NCBI GenBank assembly: GCA_038223055.1
Contig: JBBRHF010000207.1
Coordinates: forward strand, 1-6,860
From: JBBRHF01 sp038223055
GTDB lineage: Bacteria > Actinomycetota > Actinomycetes > JACCUZ01
Direction: 5' to 3'
Length of the DNA stretch: 6,860 nucleotides
Positions 1 to 6,189 of this stretch are shown here, in pieces (position 1 is the first letter of the stretch; every line of letters starts with the position of its first letter). The notes beneath the pieces were generated by a model. It did not search any database and had not been told where the DNA came from. It saw nothing but the letters and a program-made list of their open reading frames with translations. Position numbers and translations under genes: made by a program.

Positions 1-1006
1 ACCTCGACGCGATCGGCCTTCTCACCAGCGGCTCGGTGCTGTGCGCCACCGCGACCTCGATCAACATGCTCATCCTGTTCCGAGTAGGTCAGGGCCTGGG
101 CGGCGGCATGCTGATGCCGCTCGGCATGACGATCATGACGAGGGCGACCGGCCCGCGGCGCATGGGCCGACTGATGGCGATCCTCGGTGTGCCGATGCTG
201 CTCGGCCCTATTCTCGGACCGATTTTCGTTGGCTGGCTCATCGAAAGCGCCAGTTGGCACTGGATCTTCCTCATCAACGTCCCGATCGGCGTCGTGGCGC
301 TCATCTACGCGTTCCTCGCCTTGCCGGGTGACGCCCCGGAGCCCTTGGAGTCCCCTGACGTCCTCGGCATGCTGCCGCTCTCGCCAGGGCTGGCCCTGTT
401 CCTGTTCGGGGTCTCGAGCCTGCCCCAGGAAGCGGGTGACTTCACCGCACCAAAGGTCTGGGTCTCCATGCTGGTGGGCGTCGCGCTGATGCTCGCGTTC
501 GTCTGGCATGCGTTTCGTCCCGAGCACCCGTTGCTGGACCTGCGGCTGTTCAAGAACCGCAATCTGACCGTGTCAACGACCACGATGTTCCTCTTCGGCG
601 GCGCGTTCTTCCGCGGACTGCTGCTGGCCCCCACCCACTTCCAGGAGGTTCGCGGGGAGTCGACCCTCCACGCCGGGCTTCTGCTTGCTCCTCAAGGGAT
701 CGGGGCCATGATCACGATGCCGATCGCCGGTGCCCTGGTCGACAAGTTCCCGTCGGCCGCATCGTGCCGTTCGGCCTTGTGCTCATCACCACTGGCATGT
801 TCGGGTTGACGCAGATCGGGGCCGACACGTCGTACGGGCTGCTGATCGGGGTGTTGTTCGTCATGGCGTTGGGCATGGGGGCGACGATGATGCCGCTGTT
901 CACCACCGCGCTGAAGACGTTGACCCATCACGAATCGGCCCGTGGGTCCACCCTTCTCAACAGCACCCAGCAGATCGCCAGCTCGGTCGGAGTTGCAGTC
1001 ATTTCC
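1..1006 (+). pseudogene. DHA2-family MFS multidrug exporter, 5' end outside window, frameshifted and 3'-truncated
   Basis: The frame is open from base 3, so the true start lies left of the window. The product would be a 14-helix inner-membrane, proton-driven drug exporter of the EmrB/QacA (DHA2) type. Visible marks are the GQGLGGGMLMPLG helix, the GPILGP turn in the antiporter-motif region, and WHWIFLINVPIG (255-290), a DHA2 hallmark, followed by alternating hydrophobic segments. The reading moves from frame 3 to frame 2 near 750-752: LVDKFP in the first frame continues as VGRIVPFGLVLITTG in the second, so one base is missing. In the second frame family-like sequence runs through STQQIASSVGVAV and stops making sense at about 1004, where the opposite strand becomes MarR-like. 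The last helix or two and the natural stop are absent. Family assignment is firm; substrate is unknown. The frameshift alone could be a sequence error, but the truncation could not. Confidence 0.9.
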
Positions 1007-1170
1007 ATTCCTTGGATGATGCGTGTCATCCGGCTCGGTGAAATCGAGGCCGCGTCGGCCAGGTCGCCCATCCGCATCGATCGCTGCGGCGCCTCGAAAA
1101 GGCTCATCAGCACGACCTACTGGGTCAGGCTGAGGTCGGCGCGCTCGGCTAAGTCAGCGTCGACGCTGCC
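1003..1170 (-). pseudogene. MarR-family regulator, internal fragment with in-frame TAG
   Basis: Read on the minus strand, this stretch gives DADLAERADLSLTQ, a TAG stop (1117-1119), then VVLMSLFEAPQRSMRMGDLA and DAASISPSRMTRIIQGME. That is the typical MarR order: a helix ending in LSLTQY, the 'VLM.L.EAP...RM.DLA' segment, and the winged-HTH recognition helix 'S.S.MTRI'. The stop sits where MarR proteins usually have Tyr, so a TAC-to-TAG change is the simplest reading. The first 25-30 residues and everything after the recognition helix (wing and C-terminal dimerisation helices) are missing, so about a third of a usual 150-residue protein remains. MarR regulators often sit beside drug exporters and control them, but here the fragment is tail-to-tail with the exporter remnant. 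It cannot encode a working repressor. Confidence 0.75.
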
Positions 1171-1240
1171 CGTGCTCACCCCTACGGCAGCCGTTGGTCT
1201 GGCCGTGGTCATGGTCGGCGCCGTCGCGACCCATGCGCGC
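1166..1240 (+). pseudogene. Possible DoxX-like membrane protein, C-terminal fragment
   Basis: The plus strand reads LPVLTPTAAVGLAVVMVGAV followed by ATHARR. A hydrophobic helix with 'GLAVVMVGAV.TH.RR' resembles the last transmembrane helix of DoxX-like small membrane proteins, which often end with a TH.RRGE-type tail. Only about 23 residues support this, and a generic transmembrane helix could look similar. The frame is the same as the exporter's second frame, so this could also be read as a very degenerate exporter tail, but the MarR-coding stretch between them argues against continuity. MarR regulators and small membrane proteins are commonly divergent neighbours, which would fit a deletion of both 5' ends here. 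Confidence 0.35.
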
Positions 1241-1260
1241 CGCCCACTGACCCGAGGATT

Positions 1261-1275
1261 CCGTGGTGACCACGG
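1261..1275. promoter_or_regulatory. 15-bp perfect palindrome upstream of the methyltransferase
   Basis: CCGTGGT G ACCACGG is a perfect inverted repeat with 7-bp arms and a one-base centre; one further base pairs on each side (1260 with 1276). It lies about 80 bases before the methyltransferase start, where an operator for a dimeric regulator would be expected. No -35/-10 pair is convincing around it. It may also be chance in GC-rich DNA. Confidence 0.3.
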
Positions 1276-1344
1276 ATGCCCTGCACCCGCGAGCTCGAGC
1301 ACACTCCTCCCAGGCAGGTTCATCGGGGACTTGCGTCGAAGAGC

Positions 1345-1357
1345 GGAGACACGCGTG
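1345..1357 (+). promoter_or_regulatory. Ribosome binding site and GTG start of the methyltransferase
   Basis: GGAG (1345-1348) stands six bases before GTG (1355-1357). This spacing is ideal and selects GTG as the start. The frame is open further upstream, but only into the DoxX-like and MarR remnants, which do not belong to this gene. Confidence 0.55.
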
Positions 1358-2438
1358 ACCACCACCACCACCGAGATCTCCACGATCGACGAGGCGAAAC
1401 TCGAGACATTCGTCGGACAGGCGGTCACCGACATGGGCGCGGCCATCTCCGGGCTGTTGCTGCACATCGGTGACCGACTGGGTCTGTACAAGGCGATGGC
1501 CGGCGTCGGCCCGATCACCTCGTCCGCCCTGGCGCAACGTACCGGCACCACCGAGCGGTACGTCCGGGAATGGCTCGGCAACCAGGCAGCCGGAGGCTAC
1601 GTCATCTACCACCCGGCCGAGCGCACCTACGAGCTGCCCGCGGAGCAGGCCATGGTGGTCGCCAACGAGGACAGCCCGGTCTTCCTCGGCGGCGCCTTCG
1701 AGGCGATCGCCGCCTGTTACGCCGACCACGACGTGTTCGTCGACGCCTTCCGCACCGGCGCGGGAGTCGGCTGGCACGAGCACGACGACCGGTAGGTCTC
1801 TGGCGTTGTGCGGCTCTTCCGCCCCAGCTACGCCGCCCACCTGGTCCAGGAATGGCTGCCGGCCCTGGATGGAGTGGTCCAGAAGCTCCGGGCGGGTGCG
1901 AGTGTCGCCGACGTGGGCTGCGGGCTCGGGGCCTCCACGGTCATCATGGCGCAGGCATTCGAGCGTTCGACGTTCGCCGGCTTCGACATCCACGAGACGT
2001 CGATCGCGGCCGCCCGAAAGGCCGCGGAGCAGGCCGGGGTGAACCAGCGGGCCAAGTTCGGCGTCGCGTCGGCGAAGGACCTTCCCGGCGAGGGCTACGA
2101 CCTCGTGTGCCTGTTCGACGCCTTGCACGACATGGGCGACCCGGTTGGAGCCGCGCGGCGCATCCGGCGGGCTCTGGCTCCGGACGGCACACTGCTGCTG
2201 GTCGAGCCGAACGCCGGCGACGCCCTCGAACACAACCTCAACCCGGTCGGGCGGACCTACTACGGCCTGTCCACAGTCATCTGCACGCCAGGGTCACTCG
2301 CCCAAGAGGTCGGGCTGGGACTCGGGGCGCAGGCCGGTGAACGGCAGCTTGCGATCGTGCTGCGCGACGCCGGTTTCACGCACGGTGCGTCGGGTCGCCG
2401 AGACCCCGTTCAACATCGTTCTGGAGGCCAGGCCATAG
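1355..2438 (+). pseudogene. SAM-dependent class I methyltransferase (Rv2258c-like, winged-helix N-terminus), broken by TAG and a frameshift
   Basis: The repaired product would be about 360 residues, normal for this actinobacterial family, so the gene is full length but interrupted. The N-terminal part (1355-1792) has the dimerisation and winged-helix region: KLETFVGQAVTDMGAAISG, HIGDRLGLYKAM, then the RTGTTERYVREWLGNQAAGG recognition-like helix. A TAG at 1793-1795 follows GWHEHDDR; the same frame then resumes with VVRLFRPSYAAHLVQEWLP, so this is a nonsense change, not a gene end. Motif I for SAM binding is VADVGCGLGAST (from 1904), followed by LFDALHDMGDP and LLLVEPNAGD. Near 2381-2384 four bases stand where three are expected: DAGFT continues as VRRVAETPFNIVLEARP in the next frame, ending at TAG 2436-2438. 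The substrate is not predictable. GTG at 1808 has no good ribosome site, so a separate C-terminal protein is unlikely. The 3' end overlaps the convergent regulator by 29 bases. Confidence 0.92.
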
Positions 2439-5280
2439 GCGCCGCACCCGTCATCGCCAGTACGGACTCGCCACGTGCCCGGTCCTCCCCGCCGAGGATG
2501 ACGAGCGTCCGGGCCCACTGGTAGCGGCAGCCGGCGTCGTGCAGCGCGGCGGCCGCGGCGGTCAACCCGTCGCGGTCGCCGTTGCGCGTGCTCAAGGCCG
2601 CCGAGCGGTTGACGAGGGCCGTTGCGATTGGGTTGCCCGCCGTCGCCGAGCGCGCACGCTCAATGCGGTCAGCGGCATCGTCGTACCCGCTGAGCGTGGC
2701 GGCCTCGGCCCACAACGCGCCATACCACGGCCGCCACAGGCCGCTGTACCACTCGGTGAAATGCTCCGGCGGCGTGTTCATCGCCCGCGCCGCCTGCTCG
2801 GGCAGGCCGCGGTGCAGCAGCAACAACGCGTCGAAGAACTCGCCGAAGTGAATCTCCGAGGACGGCCGTCCGGGCGTCTCGAGGGCACCGACAATGTCCA
2901 GCCACGCAGACCGGGCGTCGTCGTCCCCTCGCAGTCCGTGCAAGGTCGCGGCTGCATAGGCGCCGCGACTGAGATTGCCCGCGCGGGGGCGTCCGGCCCG
3001 CTCCCATCCATTCTCTGAAGCGCTCAGCCAGGCCGACCGCTTCAGACCAATCACCCGCCAGCACCGTCACGAGGAGCAGCCGCGCGGTTGCCAAATGGCC
3101 CTCCTCCCGGTAGAACGGCAGGTCCCGCAGGCGCTCGGCCAGTCTTCGTGCGGCCGGTAGGTCACCAGCGGCAACGGCGCACTCGGCGGCCATGACGAAC
3201 CCGTCGAAGAACTCCATCCCAGCCTTCGCCGTCACCGGCATCGGCGCCAACAGCTCGGTGCGCCGCAGCGCGCTGGCCGCCGCAGCGCGGACCTCGCCCC
3301 GAGCCAGCTGAAGCGACGTCAGCTGGTCGAGGGCGGCGCTTTCGATCAGCGGGTCCCCGACGCGGCGGGCCAGCGTGAGAGCGCGCTGCACGAGTTGGCC
3401 GGTGCCTGGATCCGCCGAGGCTCCGTTGAAGGCTTCAGCGGTCAGCGGTCAGCAGTCGCGCCTGCGCAGCCAGGTCCCCGTCCGCCAGCGCCCACCCCCG
3501 CGCGATCAGTGCAACGGCCTCCCCGGCCGCGGGCTCGGTCGCCATCAGGCCTGGCCCTCGATTGATCAGCTCAGCATTCCGGGCGAGATCGCACGCCGCT
3601 CCGGCTCGATCGGCCGCGCGCAGCCGAAGCCCCAGAGCGTCATCTCCGACATGTCGTGACTCGGCGGCGCCCGCTGCACTCCGCAGCGCGTCTGCGGCGA
3701 CCGCGTCGTCAGCGGCCAGCCCGGCCGCCTGTTCATAGCGGCGTTGCGACTCGCCGGGCATGCCGCGGAGGAAGCTCAGCTTGGCCACACCCATCGCCAA
3801 CAGGTAGGCCTCCGGCCGGTATCGCGGATGTCGCGACGCCCAGGCCAGCGCGCCGCGCAGCTCGTCGGCAACCTCATCGAACGCCGTCCGCCAAGCCCCG
3901 AGGACTCCGTCCGACGCGAGGTCGAGAGCGGCGGTCTCATCCAGGCACCAGCTCAGGTGGTGCGACAGGGCCTCGACCGACTCGCCCGCCTCGTCAAGTC
4001 GATCGACGCCGTACTGGCGGACGGTTTCCAGGGCTCGGTAGCGAGTTTCGGTCGGCCCCGCGATCGCGATCAGCAAACTCTGGTCGGCGAGCCCGGCCAG
4101 GGTGGTGGAAACCTGGCCGGCCGGGACCGGCGGCCAGTCGGCCACGACCGACGCCGCCGCGGTCGCGGTGAACGGGTCGGTGAACGCCGAGACCGACGCA
4201 GCACCGCCCGCTCGGCCTCGTCCAGCAGCGCGTAGCTCCAGTCGAGCGTCGAGCGCAACGAACGGTGCCGGTCGTCGATCCGCGGGCCGCCGGTCAGCAG
4301 TCCCAACCGATCGGTCAACCCGGTTTCGAGCCCATCGAGCCCGAGGGACGGATAGCGGGCGGCGGCGAGCTCGATCGCCAGCGCCATGCCGTCGAGGGCC
4401 TGACAGACGGCGGCGACGCGCTGCGTGTCGTCGGATCGCACCGGACTCCCCCCGGCCTCCGCCCGGCCGAGGAACAGCTCGACTGCGTCACCCGAGCCAC
4501 CGCCGTCCACGTCGACGGACAGCCCGGGCACCAGGAACACCCGCTCGAACGGAACCAGCAACCTGGCCCTGCTTGTCGCGAGCATGGCCAGCCGGGGACT
4601 GCCGGCGAGCAGCCGCTCCAGCAGGACCACCACGCCATCCAGCAGGTGTTCGCAGTTGTCCAGGACGTCTCCCGGTCGGCCAGCCAGCTCAAGACGCTGT
4701 CCGTCGCGGAGCTGCCCTGACGCTCACAGAGGCCGAGTACGTCGGCGATCGCCGGCGCGATCATCGCCGCATCGGTCACGGGGACCAGGTCGACGAACCA
4801 GACGCCGTCAGCGAACCGCCCGCTGATGTCCGCGGCGACAGTCAAGGCCAGGCGCGTCTTGCCGACCCCACCCGGCCCGACGGCGGTGACCAGACGGTGC
4901 TCATGAAGGGCAGCGGACAGCGCCGCTCGCTCGGCCACCCTCCCGACGAACGGCGTCAAGGTCGACGGCACGGCGGCGGCGACTGCGATCGGCGCAGCCG
5001 ACTCGCCCGCCGGATCGGAGCGCAGGTTTCCCGCGACGGCAGCCAGTGCGCGGCGATCGTCGGCCCGCAGTTTGCGCAGCAACGACGAGACGTGACTCTC
5101 GACCGTGCGGATGGAGATGGAGAGCCGCGCGCCGATCTCGGCGTTGGTCAGATGGTCGCCGAGCGCGGCCAGGACCTCGGCCTCACGGGCCGAGATGCCC
5201 ACCTCGCGGGGTCTTCCCTGATCGGCCACCCTCCGATTGTGCGCGCCTCGTTCTCGGTTCTGAGGCCTGGTCCGGGGCAT
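2410..5280 (-). pseudogene. Large LuxR-type ATPase transcriptional regulator with N-terminal HTH, four frameshifts
   Basis: The repaired protein is about 950 residues. A LuxR/GerE HTH is at the N-terminus (5068-5151: ISAREAEVLAALGDHLTNAE, then RTVESHVSSLLRKL). An NB-ARC/STAND-type ATPase follows, with Walker A GPGGVGKT (4855-4878), a Walker B-like VLDNCEH (about 4640-4668), TSR sensor (LATSRARL), the LRSTLDWSYALLDEAERAVL segment and RYRALETVRQYGVDRL. A long helical TPR-like C-terminal part ends at TGA 2410. Frames change at about 4666-4670 (one base short, modulo 3), 4191-4195 (one G short), 3435-3448 (extra 7-bp copy) and 3010 (one extra base, A on +). Family members are ATP-dependent activators whose ligand is usually unknown. 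The start is uncertain: ATG 5280 has no ribosome site and overlaps the LysR frame, while GTG 5229 sits closer to the conserved HTH but its GGAG is only one base away. The gene cannot make one full protein unless the sequence is wrong at four places. Confidence 0.92.
3435..3455. repeat. 7-bp tandem duplication causing a frameshift
   Basis: On + the unit TCAGCGG occurs twice in a row (3435-3441, 3442-3448), followed by the near copy TCAGCAG (3449-3455). On the coding (-) strand, removing one unit turns ARLLTADR-stop into ARLLTAEAFNGASADPGT, continuous with QLVQRALTLARRVGDP. The lesion is therefore best read as slipped-strand duplication of seven bases inside the LuxR-type gene. Confidence 0.85.
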
Positions 5281-5602
5281 GGGCGATGATGGCGAGCCGG
5301 TCGAGTGCCAGCGCGAGTGGTAGCCAGGCGGGGCGGCCCTTTTGGGTGAGTGCGTAGGAGCGCAGCGCGACGTCGGGGTCGGTGAGGGGTAGCAGCGTGA
5401 CGGACCGGGTCCGTCTGTTGGCTGGGGGCAGGCCCACGCCCACGTTGGCGACGCTGAGTTGTTCGACGACGTCGAGGCCGTCAGATCGGTGTGTCAGGTT
5501 CAGTTCGAAGCCGGCTATGGACGCGATGGTGCGAACGACCTGCTCGTCGGCGAGGTTGCGCGAGTTGCCGATCCACTCATGCTCGCGGAATGCGTCGAAG
5601 AC
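5183..5602 (-). pseudogene. LysR-family regulator, C-terminal effector-domain fragment
   Basis: The minus strand encodes FREHEWIGNSRNLADEQVV, RTIASIAGFELNLTHRSDGL, then DVVEQLSVANVGVGLPP, LLPLTDPDVALRSYALT and LPLALALDRL. This is the second half of the LysR substrate-binding domain: the 'THRSD.LDVVE.L...GVG.LP' block and the final strand-helix unit are clear. The N-terminal HTH and first half of the domain, about 200 residues, are missing. At about 5602-5621 the sequence changes to homocysteine methyltransferase coding on the other strand. The frame runs past the expected domain end (near 5287) to a stop at 5183, overlapping the start of the LuxR-type gene, so the natural stop may have been lost. 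No internal frameshift is seen. With no DNA-binding domain it cannot act as a LysR regulator. Confidence 0.85.
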
Positions 5603-5621
5603 GTCTGGTGCGTTGCCGAGG

Positions 5622-5970
5622 ACAGACGGCCGGCTGCCCAGCGGTGCGACTCTGGCCGACGCCATCCGTGCGGTCGACGCCGCCGCTGCGCCAGACTGTT
5701 TCCTCGTCAGCTGCGCTCACCCCACCCACATCCAACGTGCCCTCGCCGAGCCCTGGCACCTGGCGTGAACGCATCGCCGGCACCCGAGCCAACGCCTCGA
5801 CACGAAGCCACGCCGAACTCGACCAGGCAGCCGACCTGGACGCCGGAGAGTCAGCTGAATTCGCCGCCGCACAAAGAGAATTCACGGGTCAACTGCCCAA
5901 CATCACCATCATCGGCGGCTGCCGCGGAACCGACGCCCGCCACATCGCAGTTCTGCTGCGGACCGGCTAG
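5622..5970 (+). pseudogene. Homocysteine S-methyltransferase, C-terminal fragment, frameshifted
   Basis: Family members transfer a methyl group to homocysteine to make methionine, using a zinc held by three cysteines. The remnant starts with TDGRLPSGATLADAIRAVDA, followed by CFLVSCAHPTH. The Cys at 5712-5714 is the first zinc ligand. At 5751-5753 (CCC) one extra base shifts the frame: RALAEP continues as GTWRERIAGTRANASTRSHA, then ELDQAADLDAGE, and ends with PNITIIGGCRGTDARHIAVL before TAG 5968-5970. The family motif here is GGCCGT; the second Cys is replaced by Arg (CGC at 5923-5925), removing a zinc ligand. The first two thirds of the barrel are missing. A further base may be extra near 5617-5621, since another frame reads VAE just before TDGR. 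The gene is clearly dead: truncated, frameshifted and lacking a catalytic residue. Confidence 0.88.
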
Positions 5971-6189
5971 CGTCGCCGCGGCACAGGAACGGTCTGGTCA
6001 GACCTCCCGCCATCGATGTCGACGCTGGAATCTGCAGACGAACACACAAGAGCGGCCTTTTCGGGGTCGTAGAGGCCCCGATCGGTGCCTTCTGTGTGTT
6101 CCTCTGCAGATCTGGCGGGGTGCTGTCGTTTCGGACGCCGTTCTGGAGGTCGTTCGGTGTCGAGTTCACCGGTGCCGGCAGGCGTGAGG
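5971..6189. other. Intergenic stretch between convergent genes
   Basis: There is no credible gene in these 219 bases. They separate the 3' end of the homocysteine methyltransferase remnant (+) from the 3' end of the esterase frame (-). The only structure I see is the long palindrome at 6030-6111. Confidence 0.6.
6030..6111. repeat. 82-bp imperfect palindrome (possible bidirectional terminator or MITE-like element)
   Basis: The outer arms, 6030-6051 and 6090-6111, are inverted copies matching at 19 of 22 positions; each begins with the self-palindromic block ATCTGCAG. A second stem lies inside: TCGGGG (6061-6066) pairs with CCCCGA (6076-6081) around a 9-base loop. In RNA from either strand this could fold as a long hairpin with an internal bulge. 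Its place between two converging genes fits a bidirectional terminator without a U-tract, as is common in high-GC Actinomycetota. Terminal inverted repeats around a non-coding core would also fit a small non-autonomous element. CTGG occurs near both outer ends, but it is too short and too offset to call a target duplication. Confidence 0.7.

Noticed and set aside
750..752. Programmed ribosomal frameshifting in the exporter
   Set aside because: No slippery heptamer with a following hairpin was evident, and the gene is truncated anyway.
1117..1795. TAG recoding (suppressor tRNA or pyrrolysine) as an explanation for the two in-frame amber codons
   Set aside because: The same genes also carry truncations and frameshifts, and the homocysteine methyltransferase remnant itself ends at TAG, so plain decay explains the data.
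1154..2233. A 359-codon open frame on - opposite the methyltransferase
   Set aside because: GC-rich antisense shadow without recognisable motifs; the plus strand has clear family similarity throughout.
4102..5289. A 395-codon open frame on + opposite the LuxR-type gene
   Set aside because: Arg/Pro/Ala-rich shadow with no domain. The minus strand carries HTH and Walker motifs over the same DNA.
1..5970. A functional new operon combining exporter, regulators and methyltransferases
   Set aside because: Strands alternate, most members are fragments, and all carry disabling lesions.
5459..6187. A 242-codon open frame on + across the LysR and homocysteine methyltransferase remnants
   Set aside because: It crosses both remnants in a frame that matches neither for most of its length and runs through the palindrome; composition is arbitrary.
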